DNA of 64,000 nt from Campylorhamphus procurvoides (GCA_013396655.1 WBMV01006646.1:372001-436000); one strand, 5' to 3'; counted from the first letter of the stretch, positions 35,801 through 49,600 are shown. Numbers and translations: made by a program. Notes: generated from the sequence alone by a model not told the origin.

Positions 35801-38800
35801 CTAGGTAGTTAGGAGATACTGAAGAATCACTGAAAGCTGTGACCAAACTGTCAGTAACAACCCTGAATGTCTTTTGGTTTGCAAATGATTCATAACAATC
35901 CACAAATCTCTAACATGGCTACAGAAGAAAGAAGATGATTACATCAGTCTGTAACTGAGTTTTGAATAAGTTTTGACTGCATATATTGTGTTGATGATTG
36001 TTCTGATTTAATACTTAAGGCTATGTTCTGTTTTTGAAGAACAGTACTCTTCCATAAGAACAATTTAGGTTATAAAAAGCATAGTATAGAAATTATTTAC
36101 TAAGAAATGACAACTAAATATATAAGGCTTATAGACACTATTCATGTCTAGCTTTTAAAATTGAAAATCCAAGTAAATTCTCAAAATGTATTAAAATGTA
36201 TTTCAAATTGAATTAAGGGAATGTTGTTGCTATCACCAAACTAACATCTGTTACTGATAATCTTAGGAGAAATACAGAAAGAACTGTATTGAAAATAAAT
36301 GTAATATAGCATCTTAATCATAAATGTATGCATATTTTAGAGAAATGAAAAAAGGAAAGAATCTGGGGAGAGTAGGTGCCCTCACCATGTACTTTAGACA
36401 TTCTTAAATGTCTACATTAGACTCTGAGCTTCTTCTGTGTATAATGAATGTTGGGCCTAATACAGTAACAGTCTGATATACTTAAATAGTTCTTGTTACA
36501 TGCTACATCCATCATACATACATCATTCATTCCAACATAGTTTTATTCTGGACACACAAGTACAGCAACTGGATAAAAAGCTGGATATGTTACTTTGCTT
36601 AAGTACACCGACTGCATTTCAGTGCTGCTTGTCCATAAAATACCAATAAATTTTAGCTATATGGAAAGCTGGAACAGATTGAAAAGAGTACCTTTTCTGA
36701 AAGTTCAAGTTTAAAATTAATTTAAATCATAACATGATATATTAATATATCTTCCCTATACAAATTTTATACTCTGATTCACTGCACACTTGTTATAATG
36801 TAAATTCCTTTATTTCCTTTCTAGAAACATGTACTTTAATCAATAAGAGAATTAACCAGAATATTGCAAAGTATTCAGGACTCAAAGGGGATAAAATTTC
36901 AATGCCACAGAGAGACAAATTTCTTTGCAATGAATCATAAACTTAACATGCATTGGGCCAGTCTCTATAGAAGTCTAATCTTTGAAGGAGAGAGTTGGAA
37001 TCTGGTTTCTGAATATTGTGGTTATGAGCCTCTCTGTAGCGACTTCCATGAGCTGAATGGTAAGGATGCTAAAAGATGTGACTTTATTACAAGATATTAC
37101 ATATTACAAGATATGGCCATTGTTCCTCAAAGATGCAAAAAAATATTGATACCAAAAGAAAATGCAGAAAAACCCCAGCATCCTACAAACTCAGACTTAC
37201 AGGGCCAAATTCTTATTTCCTCTCTACTTCAAAGGGAACCTACTTGTGAATTTTGCAGGAGAGTATTCCACTGTCTGCAGCCAGTTTGCAGATAGATATT
37301 CTCTCAGTAGAAATGCATAAAAATATGACACTGGATAACTGCAGTTGAAAGGGTTGCTATGCTCATGCTCGCTAAGTTTATATGCCCTTTCTCTTCTGCC
37401 CTAGCTGATGCCAAATAGCAAGGACCTCACAGAATATCTGTCTATGATAAAGAGCCACTGCCATTCTTTTTTTTTTTTCATCATGTTTCATAAAACTCAT
37501 TCGACATGAGAGTAGACCAGACTGGAGGCCTAGAACTGAATCTAATGCATCTAGTATAATAATCTACATTCTAGCACTTCAAAGATTGAAGCTTCAAGGC
37601 CATGCTATCTGCTGCTGCACTGCCAGAAATAATAGAACTCCAGCACCATAGTAGCATTTCTTTTTTATGTTTATTGATTTATGCCCTTTTTAAGGCATTA
37701 TTTAATTCTCTGCAATAAGGCAGTCTCATTCCAGACATAGGGACCGGGAATGAAGGGTCAAATAATCTGCTGATGTTGGGGTTAATAGGCAGCACCACAA
37801 CACAGGTAAAAGAACCCCAGGAGACTTTAACACTTGCTTCTTCAGGTACTAAAAATAAAAAGATTGACTCCTGAATGAAAGATGAAGACCTAGGATTTTA
37901 GCATATGCTATTCAGTCTTCTTAAAGTCTCCCCATAGCTTTTCAAGCAGCTAATCCTACTGTAGTCAACGCTGCTATGGTTTGCTTATTGTTAATATGTT
38001 AAAGCTAGTTCTTGAGTTCTGAAAGTGCCACAGTTATACCTTTGCTTGCAGTGGAGAGATATTCAAAGCTTCTGATCATGATTCCAATGCTGAGCAGCTC
38101 TATTACCTGCGAAAGACTCAGTGTCCTCTTTCACCACATCATTGAGGATGATACTGTTTCCAATCATTACTGATACACGTTAGATGTAAATAGTAAATTA
38201 TCATTATTTGTATTCCTCTGGAATCTCTGTCTAAAAATTTCTAAATAAGTAATGCTTATGAAGCTTATGCCAAAACTTCCATAAGATAAGGCAGCTTTTA
38301 TTTTAGAAATGGCAAACCGTAATGTAGGGACTTGCCTAAAAACACATTAGGGAAGAAATTAGGAAAGCAGTTTCTTAACTGAGAGTCTTTAGTCACAGGT
38401 TTTAATCACTGGTAATCTTTTTGCTGTTTGGAGTTCAGTGCTGTTTCCTAAATAATAGTACTTAGCACAAATCCACGAATAAATAATGTACTTAAACATG
38501 TTTTTCAAAATCACGTGAACTGTGCTATGCAAATGAAGACTTATCTCTGCTGTAAGAGCAGTAACAATTTAGTGCTTTCTATTCCTTTGCCTTCTATAGA
38601 AAATAAAAATATGTTGAGGTACTCAGATCTTTAATCAGTGCAATTCTGTTGTATGAAATGAGCTTTAATGTAAAAAAAAAGCCCCAGGGTAAATATTAGA
38701 TACTGCTGTGCAAAGCCAAGAAGATGAGTGATACTTATTTAATTGATAATAAGATTAAGAGAAATACATAAGAACCTACCTGTACAAGTTGTACAGATGC

Positions 38801-38890
38801 TGCATCCAGAATAGTCTGAAATCTTCTATATTTTTGCCCAATAATGATTTTTTAGATCATAATTGTTGTAAATATAACATTAAACATATT
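29803..38890. other. intergenic, upstream of FRMPD2
   Basis: About 9 kb without a supported gene. Simple (CAA)n at 33406-33428. One 143-codon plus-strand open frame at 36864-37295 has no recognised homology. The FRMPD2 promoter and leader exon should lie somewhere upstream of 29807, but I cannot place them. Confidence 0.6.
33406..33428 (+). repeat. (CAA)n microsatellite
   Basis: About eight CAA units in a row. Confidence 0.9.
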
Positions 38891-38894
38891 CATT

Positions 38895-38990
38895 GCTTGG
38901 ACTTTTTTCTTGGTTTTTTTTCTCTCTTTCTTTCCTTCTGTCTTCTCTCTTTCTTTCCCCCTTTCTTCCTTCCTCTCTTTCTACTGCTTT
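38895..38990 (+). repeat. polypyrimidine tract
   Basis: Almost unbroken C/T over about 95 bases on the plus strand, with TTTC/CTTT motifs. A second, shorter tract is at 39138-39178. Confidence 0.85.
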
Positions 38991-39227
38991 GTTTGTATCT
39001 CGTAACCAAGCACTGTGTGGTCCGGCAAGTGGCTAAGCAAGTAAACAGTGAGGTTCCTTTTCTTGCTTGCAAGCCAAGCCTAGCAGCTCCTGGTTTGAAG
39101 TTGAGGGCAATGTCATGTCTACTAAGGTTGTTTACACTCCTTCCCCTTTTTTTCTTTCTTTTTCTTTCCCCCCCTCTGGCAGTTCACCCACCAGGTAATA
39201 AGAGTGAGCTTTTAGGAAGTGGCTCAG

Positions 39228-39260
39228 TATAAATCTCTCGGTCCGTCGACTTACAAGAAC
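39228..39260 (+). promoter_or_regulatory. possible TATA promoter or solo LTR core
   Basis: TATAAA at 39228-39233 is followed by a CpG-containing stretch (CTCTCGGTCCGTCGACTTAC) and, about 200 bases on, by AATAAA at 39427-39432. This spacing resembles either a small promoter with a polyadenylation signal or a retroviral-type LTR. No LTR ends or target duplication were found, so it remains tentative. Confidence 0.25.
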
Positions 39261-39439
39261 TCAATTGGATTACCTGACGCACACGGGAGCATTAGGTCTA
39301 AAACCCCATAGACTGATGTCACTTTCAGCCCCCTGCCAACCCAGGGAGTAACAGTACACCAAAGCAGAGATTGATCATCTAAGGGGGTGAGTGTATCTTT
39401 TATGAGCAGCAAAATCCTTCAGGCTCAATAAACAGTGCA

Positions 39440-42400
39440 GGTAATATTTTGATGGGTCTATCTGGAAGAAAAAAAACCCCAAACTTAAAGAAGGGAATTT
39501 GATCATTTTTTAATATAGCCTAATCTGAATTTTTTTAGTTAGTTATGGCAGGGTGCAGATGTGCTTAGAGCAGGGCAAAGGGAGCTTGTGGGATGGGGCA
39601 GGATAACTGTAAGCAGGGCATAAGGAAGTGAAGGTAACAAAACCTTACCAAAACAGAAGAAAGTTCTATTGGAATTATTCAATAAGCTCTTAACTTTAAT
39701 TGTTCCCCCATTTTTCCAGCTCTGTTTCTCTTGCATTCTATTTTTGCATTATTTGTATAAGAAGTCCACAAAGCATTTATTTAGTCTTTCTCCCTATGTT
39801 TTGTCCCTGAGCAATGGGATTTGCAAATGCATTTTCAGCTACGATCTTTATGGCAATACCTCGCAGATGTTTCTAGTGTAGACATCTCTCTTCATGTCAA
39901 AATGAAAACCTTGGATTTCCTCTCATTGCCTAACTTCATGCAACCAGTCATTAAGTTCACATGGCCAAAAAAAAGAAAAAAAAATCCCCTTATTACCATA
40001 TTTCCCATTACTTTTTCCTTTCTTAGTCACTGTGAATACTGCCACTGTTATGCCCAGTCCTCACCCTGGGTTTCATGTTCAGTTTGGTCAACCCTTCCAC
40101 TGTATCTGGATCTTGACATGTGCTTTTGAAGAAAATATACAAGCTATGGTCTTCTTTGTTTACCTTTAAATAAAATTTATTCAGGCTTTCATCATCTCAG
40201 ATGCTGCAAATCCCTCTCTTTTGACACTGAGAAATGCAATATTGCCTTATCCAAAATGTTACAGGAAACTTCCATTTTGCTGAATTTTATCACACCAGGC
40301 ACATCACCCATCCTTTTGTATCTCTTCTCTGGTCCCTTTACTATTTTTTCCTAAATAAGCTGTTGGTCCAGAAGTCATAAATCTGATCTGATATGCAGTC
40401 GGACAGAACTGCAGGTAGGATTAAAACTAGATAGAAAAGTCTCACATCTAAGATGCCCCAGAAAGAACATTTTGGGATTGGCATACAAACATCTACTGAT
40501 AAACCTTACCAACTGTGCAATAAAAACTATTTGTTGACCCTTTTCCTGTGTTCACTGGGACTGATACTGCTCTTCATTGTTTGAATTCGTGGATCCAAAT
40601 ACGAACAAATCAGCAAAAAGGCTGTTAACAATGAAAAGAAACTCTGAGCATTGATGCACCTCAGGAAGTATCCTGCATATTAGCGGGAGAAAAGCAACAC
40701 AAAACCTTGTGGCTGCTCCTTCCCCAAGTGATGACTGGGGAGGAGATAGGAAGTTATTTATAGTGGTGCATTTGTAGCTACCAGATTTGATTTAAATAGA
40801 TGTGTGTATAATGCTGTTTGTGGACGTAAGAGTGGTGTGTTGAATCATTTTGCTATGAATAATGTGTTGTGTGAACATGCTCCCATTAGATCAGGAAGAA
40901 ATGTTGTTTAGATTAACTAAAGTTTCTAAATACTTTATGCTCTATTGCTTTAAGAAAACACTTGATCATTCTTCTCATAAAAACATGCAAATGCAAACCA
41001 CTTCTGTTGGTGCAAGCAACAATTCCAGATTTGTGAGATCAAATTCTCACCTGTGGTTCCTTCATTATTCTAAATGGTCATTGAAAACAGCCATTTTAGA
41101 AAATTATTCAGAACCTACTGGTTTAAACCAAAGAAGTATTTCACACTCAAAAACTCAAAATATACAGTATGAGAGCTTCAGCTGAATTCATTCTGTCCAC
41201 TATTGAATCCTTACTGTGTAGAGATGACATATATGGAATTGCAGCAAAGTTTATGTAACTAGATCACTATGAAAGAAGGTTAACAAGATGAAAGACTGTT
41301 TATCCTAGTGAAGAAACTGCTGGATGAAGGCTTAGGATCTCCCTTATGTTCCTTCCAGCTTTCTGAGAACCGGCACTGGTTAGAATCCAATTATTCTCTG
41401 ACATTAATGCCTTTTTATCCCACAGAAGGTGAAGTGTGGGAAGCTCTTAAAGTTTACATAAAGGTGAAGATTGCTATTTACTTCTCAGCTGATGGTGGTA
41501 CAAGTGAGCTGACAGCTCAGCCCTGGGGTTTTTTGTTAAACAGAGAAGACCTATGGTGCTTCTGTTAAGTTTAAACTGGTTTTAGTTTGGAGTCCCATGG
41601 AGTAGATCATAAACTGCTTGAGTTGTCAGAGCTAAATGGAGATCACTTGAGCTTTCAGAAAAATCAGGGAATCTCCCTTTTTGTTTTAAATCTGCTCAAA
41701 TCATATAACAGGACCTAACCACTTCTGGTCATGAACTTCCACAGGTCATTCCTATGCCCAGCAGACATACAAATTAAAGTTTTATTTCCATCATGGTTTC
41801 TAAGCAGATTGGAATTTGTCCAGTCATCTATATTTAGCTAGCAAAGTAATACAGTGATGTGAGTCTATGCTCTTTTTGCTGCAAGGGGTGTTTCACGGCA
41901 GTATCTTCATGGGAATCAGATCTGATTTGTGTAACCTTGAGCTTAGGTTTTTTTTAAAAAAAACCAAAAAAGAATAGAGAAGAGGCCAGTATCTGAACAG
42001 CCTGTTTCCCTTTAAGAAATAATTCCTAAGATAATTAAAAACATCTCTAAACTGAGACTGAAGGGATCTGGGGGTTTGTTTCCTATCAGTCATGACAGTA
42101 ACCAGTTTTCCTTAAGAAAAATGCCAAAGTCTGGCTGAAACCCCCGGGAGTTCCTAAATCTTTAGAAAGTTCTATGAATGAATGAGAGCAAATTAAAATA
42201 CCACTTTCAATACAATCTTTTCAATTTGCTTTTGCTTCTTACACTGTTTTTGAAATGTGATGCAAGGCAATAAAATATTATTGGACAAGTAGTTCATGTT
42301 TGTGATACCTGATTATAATTCTGCTGATTCCACAAGTAATTCAATGAGAGGCCAGCATTCCTATGATACATCATCCTCCAATGCATCTATCTAGGATACA

Positions 42401-45389
42401 GGAGAGGGCATGATTACTATTTAATGCCAAATGCTCTCAGACTGTAATGGAGTGCCTCTAAATAAGAACAGTAAGTTCAGGCCATTAATCTGAGGAAAGA
42501 AAGACTGAAACTTCATTAAAGGTCTCTGGAATATGGTGATGGAATTCCATGTATACACTCAAATGTATAGTTTCAGGAAAAACAGTCGGTTTACCCAGCA
42601 ATGACATGCTGGTTATAAGGAAAAAAAATTAATCCCCTTTCTCTATTGGAATAGAGATTTTATATTTGTTATGCTCTTTGTCACCACAATGACACCTGTG
42701 TACATTCATGTATACTTGTGTATATTAGATTAACACTTTAGTTATAAAGTGAAAATAATTTTTCTCTACAATAGCTGAAGTGATCAAAATATAGCTTTAT
42801 TTCAAAATCTTAGAATGAGTGTACATAAGTGGTTACAGGGTACTATTCCATATAGCAGGGATTTGTGCAGGACCAAAACAGCACAAAGAGGTACAGTTTC
42901 ACCCAGGGGGAATCACTTGGTATTGAAGTTATCCTCCTTATTCTGCCTAATGTGGTTCACTGAATTCTAAGTACTAAGTAATATGCAGTATAGACATAAT
43001 ACACACTATTCGTTATCTTCAAACTGCTTTGGTAAAATCATAAGATTAACCAAGTCAAAAGAGATAAAATTAAATGGTGTATCTTCTTCTACCTGCCATT
43101 TAGCTCAGTGTCTCCACATTTAGTTGTTTTTCAAAACTACTTTCAGAAGTTAGGAGGTTTTGTATTGAAATCATTATGTGGAAAACCAGATTCAACTAGC
43201 ATTTAGACAGAATGTAAGATAATTGGTGCTGGCTAATTTCATTTTCTAGTTCTTTTCAGGGATAATGTATGACACATTATCTAATATGGGAGAGGTGTCC
43301 ACATTTAGGAGTTGAAACTAAAAAACTTTGACAAGAATTGGTGCACCCCTGGCAAGTAATTTTTTTTAAACAGAAGGGCAAATTTGGGGGTGAAGAACAC
43401 AGAATGCTGGCTGGAGAGATTGTAACTGAAAGTTTGCCTTCAGTATCCCACAAGTTCAGCACCAGAGTCATCAATAGTGTTGTTCCATACAAGGTCACTA
43501 AATTTTGGTCAAGTTTGGATAGTCTCATGTAGCAGAAACTATGAATAAAGGATGCTACAGTAGTTTTTTTCAACTATGATCACCCTCCAATGACAAGGGA
43601 GAAAAATCTGATATAACACTCTTTATGGCCTTGTTCTGAATCCTGGAAATACCTTTTGCTCTGGAATTATTCTTAGAAAGCTAAATACTAAATCTTAAGG
43701 GTGAGGGAAGGGATGTCAGTATGCAATTTAGAAAGAGAGGTATGGGTTTCTTTTCCTGACAAAAGAAACCACAACTTGATTGTGACTTAGGTAGAACATA
43801 TTGCCACAATGCAGCCCAGTGAACCCACTGTCTAATTTTATCCTCAGGTAATGCCAAGCCCCAGGAACTTTTCTTGAATTTACCTATGAAAAATCTCCAC
43901 TGAATAGTAGTATCAATAAAGAACACCCTATGCTGTATTAATATCACGGTATAGAAATATGAGGTATATGATACCATAAACACTGTTTTCTAAGAATTAA
44001 ACTACACTTCACTCCACAAACAATTTCCAGTTGGCTGAATGAGTCTAATGATTGTACAGACTTTGCTGCCTATTTACTCAGTGTACCAATTAATATAAAT
44101 TTGCTGCACATGGAATTATAGCAGCTCAGAAATAACTTTTCAGGAACAGCAAAGAAGGGGTTAATAGTATTAATGATATCTGGGAGAACACAGTTTCTTG
44201 ACTAGACATCCAGAAATGTCTGCGCTTCAGTATGCAATAGCCAGGAACACGAACTCACCTTCATGGTCGCATCTATAACCTGTCGCATGGTGCCCCACGG
44301 TGGCTGCTTGACTTCTGTTACATTTGCTCAAGCCAGCAAGTGCTCCATTCATTTTGGTTACTACTCAAAATATTTGCCTCACTTCATCATTATTTGCTAA
44401 TAGTCGGAATTCAAGAGTGTAACAACAATTTGCAACTACTGACTGTTTCTAGTTCCATACAAAGGAGGAATACAGGCTCCTCTAGCTGGTTACCTGGAGA
44501 TGATTTCACACTGTTTTTCACGATAAAATTAAATAAAAACTCTAGTTGTTACAATGTTTCTTTTATTAGGTTAGTTTTAAAGTTTTCATTATTAAAATGA
44601 AACATTTTTACGTCAGTTGTATTTATGAGAAATTAGTATATGTTATTTTTTTATTTTTACATCTTTTTAGGCTGTAATATATCTTTTAGTTTGGGGTTTG
44701 ATTGTAATTATTTTCTAGCAAATATCCATTTCACTGTCTTATGTGACATGCAGCTTCTTTGCCACAACCGATGGTAAAAGAAAGTGTTTCAGAAAAGATT
44801 ATTATCAAACTGCTTTCACATAAATATTGGAATTACCTCTGTTATTTTGTAAAAGGTTTTATAGTCAGGATTTTCTTTCCACGTATATCTATGCCCCTTA
44901 ACAAACAATATTTAGTTTTCATGTGTTTTCACAAGAGGACATGGATGTTGATCCTGGCTGTGATATTTCAAGCCTTAGCTTGGAAGAACTGCCCCCCACC
45001 CCTCCCCCGAGTACCCACAATTCCTATTGATCTCTTCTTAATGATGTAATTAGTGAGGTGAGGGGAGGGTTTGTTAATTGGCTTAATTTCCAGAAGGTGG
45101 TTTTCAGTGCTGCAAGGTACCCAGGTCACTATATGATGATATGTATAAATGGCTAAAATAAATAAGTGACAGAATTACAGTGGCTGCATGTTTGCACAGA
45201 TGACTCAGCCTGAGAAGTCACGTGAAATTCAATTTTTGGCAGTGCCATCTATTGAAGATTGTCTAAGAAAAGAAAGGTTAGATGGTCAATTCTTCTAAAG
45301 AAATATTTTAAAATATATAACTAAAAAGATTTTTTAAAAAGTCACTACACAGTTCTTTGTCTATATGTTGGTGTCTGTTAGTTACAACA
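39440..45389. other. intergenic, FRMPD2 to CpG island
   Basis: About 6 kb of AT-rich DNA. The only coding-like spot is the minus-strand piece at 44259-44327, listed separately. Open frames such as 40862-41185 and 41308-41568 show no homology that I recognise. Confidence 0.55.
44259..44327 (-). other. orphan exon-like segment of unknown gene
   Basis: 23 codons end at a good donor ATGAAG|GTGAGT and read ANVTEVKQPPWGTMRQVIDA then TMK. An internal ATG sits in a good start context (GGCACCATGC). About five CpG within 100 bases stand out in AT-rich DNA. A stop codon lies just upstream and only a weak acceptor (TGTAACAG) is present. It could be a leader exon of a minus-strand transcript (phase does not fit coding into FRMPD2 exon 1), a fossil exon, or chance. 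No family recognised. Confidence 0.3.
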
Positions 45390-46605
45390 CAGAAGCATAG
45401 AATCACATAACAATTTGGGTTGGAAGGAACCTTATTCCAACCCCCTGCCATGGGGACGAGGTTCAGTACAGCACTTCTCCTTGTTGGTTCCTCTGTCCCT
45501 TGTAGAAGGACGTTACTATCAACGCATTCCAGGAACCTCCTGGATTGCTTACACCAACCCAACAGATATTGGGGTGGTTGAAGCCCTCCATGAGGACCAG
45601 GACTTGTGAACATGAGGCTGCTCCTATCTGTCTATAGAGGACCTCACCCAGCTGGTCATCCTGGTTGGGTAGCCTGTAGCAGACCCCACTGGAATGCCAC
45701 CTGTCCCTGCCCTCCCTTTAATCCTGACCCTTAAGCTCTTGGTTGGCTCCTCATCCATTTGCAGGCAAAGCTCCACACATTCTGAATGGTCACTGACATA
45801 GAGGGGGCATCCCCTCCTTGTTTCCCCTCCCCGTTCTTCCTAAAGAGTCTGTATTCTTGCATTTCAACACTCCAGTCATAGGAACCAGATCTCTGTGATG
45901 TCAATAAGATCACAGTCCTGCAGAGATGCTCACGTCTCTAACTCCTCGTTTATTTATGAGTGTTTGCATAGAGGCACTTATGTTGGGCCCCCAGTGAAGC
46001 TGACTTACTGGCTGCAGTGACTGGAATTCCTTTGTGCTGCTCTTCAAATGCTCTCTAGCTGACCTCTTCAGGCTCAGGGCATGTTTTGCTGGCACTGGCA
46101 TCAAAATGGTAGGAATGGGAAGGATTGAGACTGTGGCACCAGTTCTGTAACCATTTGTTCATTTGCCAGATTCGACTGGCCCTTTCAAACACCTCCACTT
46201 TGACTGGGAAGGCTGATGAAGAAACTGCCCATGCTCCAGAATCCCTTAATTCCAAGGCTCTGTAATACTTCTTGATACTTCTCAGACTCTTTCTAGCTAT
46301 ATCACAGTGTCCACATGAACAAACAGCGGCAAACAGTAGCCAGTGGACTGTACAAAGACTGGTAGTCTTTCGGTGATGCCCCTGGTGAGCAGCACACCTC
46401 TTTGGAGGGCACATCAGGTCAGCAAACAAGTGCCTCTGTGCCTCACCCACTCCTATGACCTGTCACCTTTTCTTAGGAGCACGGGCTGTTGTACAGGCAG
46501 CAGCTGGGGCTGCCTTACTCAGCTCCAGCACCTCGCCTGATGTGACAGGTCTTCCCTTGTCAGTCTGCAGAGCAGTGAAGCGGTTCTGCAAGGGCACATG
46601 CCTAG
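45390..46605 (-). mobile_element. CR1 LINE copy with internal deletion (ORF1 and endonuclease parts, no RT)
   Basis: The left end (45395-45465) is the CR1 3' terminus (AGCATAGAATCACATAAC, GGTTGGAAGGAACC, CCCCCTGCCATGG). To the right, on the minus strand and with stops and frameshifts, come fragments of the CR1 endonuclease (SRRFLECVDSNVLLQGTEEP, EEPTKSLRVRIKGRAGTGG, DWSVEMQEYRLFRK) and further right ORF1-like sequence (WQMNKWLQNWCH, VPLQNRFTALQTDKGRP). The whole reverse transcriptase stretch normally lying between endonuclease and 3' end is absent. Non-functional relic. Confidence 0.85.
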
Positions 46606-49600
46606 AATATCTTGTTTCTTTTTTTATCATGTCTAAAAGTGACTGTAGGCATAATCAGATACTTACTTGAAAAACAGCTACTGTGGTTTAAGTAATTACC
46701 CCCTTGTGTCTGTTCAGTTCAGTTCCACTCAGCTTAGTTACTATGTGTATTGTACCAATCCATTTTGGTGCAGAAATAAATCAGTATTTTTATGGATGTT
46801 TGGTGGACAAAAATGACTCTACCTTCCATCTTTTGACCTGTTATTTTATGCTATAGAATCCAATTTTTGACATTTTGATTTTTGTACATCAAAATTTGGG
46901 TAAAACGTTCAGCTCCATTGCCTTGACTCGAAAGAATTCAGTCTGAATTGATTGATTTGCAGCCTATAAACATCAATATGCTTAAACATCATTTATTACC
47001 AAGAGTGTGGTAATTGATAAGAACTTAATGAAAATATTAAAAAATTACAAAACATTTTTAATGTAACGTCATGACTGTTGAATCCAAACATTTGAATACA
47101 ATTTCATAAACATACTTGTATACCAGTGCATGGGAGTGAGAAAGCTTGCAGTATTTTGACATAATTCAGATATTACTGGCACTTTTAACATTCAAATATT
47201 TATTAAACACTCAACAACTGCTCATTTTAAAGCGGCAGTCTAAATCTAAGGCTACTGCTACATGAACACTGAAACTGAGGAGATAAGAGAATTATTAACA
47301 ATTATATGTAGGCAGAGGATGATTTTCATGCTCCAAGTTTTTCATTAACTTAATTTTGGAGTTTCTATTACTCAGTAAACCTGCTCATCAGATTCTTCTT
47401 ATATATAAAATTTCACATTTATTTTGGAAAGGAAGATTCAAGTTCTCAGGTTGCTGATTCACACTATTTTGTGAAAGAGACCCTTATTATCTTTCAGATT
47501 TTATCACTGACCACTATGTACCTTTATTGTCAAACCTATCACCCAAACTCCTGTCACGTTTATGTTGTTCTGTGGCTTCAGCAGGGCCATGTCTGACAGT
47601 CCTTGCTTGGTCCCTGCAGATAGCCAAACTTCCTTCTGTACTCTTCTCTCTTTATATTGTTCTGCAAGTCTTTTCCCCTTCTGCTACTGATCTTCTATGA
47701 ACAAATAGGAATCTTCTGTCTGATTGCCTGTATGTTCTATCATTATGGATCCATACTCCTGCTCTCTACTGTATCCTTCTAATATGTTGAGAGGTCCAGA
47801 GAAAAATGCTGGCTTTGTTGAAGCCTGTTGCAAAATGCCTGTTTACTTTCATGGATACCAGGAATTTAGTTTTGTATTTTCATGGATATCAGCCAGCACA
47901 ATCCAGAAAACAGTTTTCACCCAGACATAAGTAGGAATGCAACAATAATCCTTGAAAGAAAATACTTCTGCAAAGCAATTTCAAAAACAATACTATAGCG
48001 ATGCTCAATGATATTCTCAAAGTTTCCTTTTCTTATACAAGGACTTGTTTTTGAAAAATTGATTATACACCCAATCAGAGAAACCTTTGTCCTTACTTAA
48101 GGAGTTATTATTTTGTAATTTTACATAATGCACAGGAACTTTATAGCAAATCTATCATATTATCTTTATCTTTGAAACCATTATACTGGTAAGTAGCATA
48201 TTTTCTTTCACATTTTTCCTTCACTAAATCTTCATATATTTTGGATCTTCTATTGAAATAAATAATACTCCTCCATCGTATGCTTTGCATCAATACCAAT
48301 CTGATCTTTTTGTATAATTCCTGCATCATTAGTTTTGTTGCTTATTGCTCTGCGTTCAAGGGGGCAATAGATGCTGATGGTATAAAATGTTGTAAGGACT
48401 AGTTGTTTTTTTAAAGTCACAGAGAAATACATCTCTGCCTAAAAGCATCAACTTTGGCAACTATAAAATCTTAGTGAGATTTTTATTATGCCCTAAAAAA
48501 AGAAATGCAACAATAAAGGAACTGTTGTCCTTTTTCACTTGCAAATCTCAATGCATCTTAATTCAAATGGAATGATAAACAACAATGACTCTCAAAAACA
48601 CTAGGAGTAACATCAGTTCTGTAAGGCCATGGGACTTCTTGCAAAAAACTGAACTGGCCAAGCATGATGTCACCCTACCTGTTTCTTGCTGTGCAGGGGA
48701 AAGCAGAGGTTAACACTGGAAGTCTATTTGCCAATAGAAATAAACATCTGGAGATGCCGTGACCTGCATCAGCCAAAACCAGCAGGCTGGTTTAATCTGC
48801 TGGCCAAGATGAATGTGACCTATCCAGGTTAAATTTTGCCTGAAGTGTATTTTGGTGATTTATATTGCCATTTGTGCCAGCTGAGCTTTGCCTATGGCAT
48901 GGAAACATGGAAGGGAATGCAGTATCTGGCTCTGTTGTAACATACTGCAACAAGAAAAAGCCTTGAAGCTAAAAACTGGCTAATTCTGTTTGGGGGGCTG
49001 TCCCACAGAAATGATCAGAAGTGATGTGGAAGTGTGTCTTAGAAACAGTCTTAAATCCCAGAGGCATCTGAAGAGGACTGGTGGTGGAGTCTGAGCAATA
49101 GTCTTTGTTTGGTGTTTCTTTTTGTATAGATATAAAGGAGGCATCATATATCTCTCTGTGGGTATCTAAAAGAACTACTTTAACATATAGAATGAATGCT
49201 TGCTTAAATTAAATGGGAATTTTAGGGCAGCATGCAGAGATCACTCTAAAATGGGCATATGGGTAGTATATAGACAGTTTATGGAGGGGAAGCTTTTAAC
49301 ACCAAGATAGTGGGCAAAACTGGAATGTTGTGAAGCACTACCTTAACCATGTAAAACTTGATGCTTATTAAAGCAGGGTAAAAGTGGTTAGAAACAACAA
49401 TCTTGGTAGAATCTTTGACATCTTCAAAAATGTGCCACAGGTCACATGTTTGACAATGAATTAAATTAAATATCCATTTTCACAGTACCCTGTGCCTAAC
49501 TGGCAGATTTTATATATGTTTTTAAATACTGCTGTCTAAGGCCTGCTTTTGTATTATGTAGTAAAAATACAGAAACGATTTCTTCAGCAGGCTGAGTGGC

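Noticed and set aside
45308..45613. 101-codon minus-strand open frame as a host gene
   Set aside because: It reads as a decayed CR1 endonuclease fragment (SRRFLECVDSN...EEPTRRSAVLNLV) fused to the CR1 3' tail.
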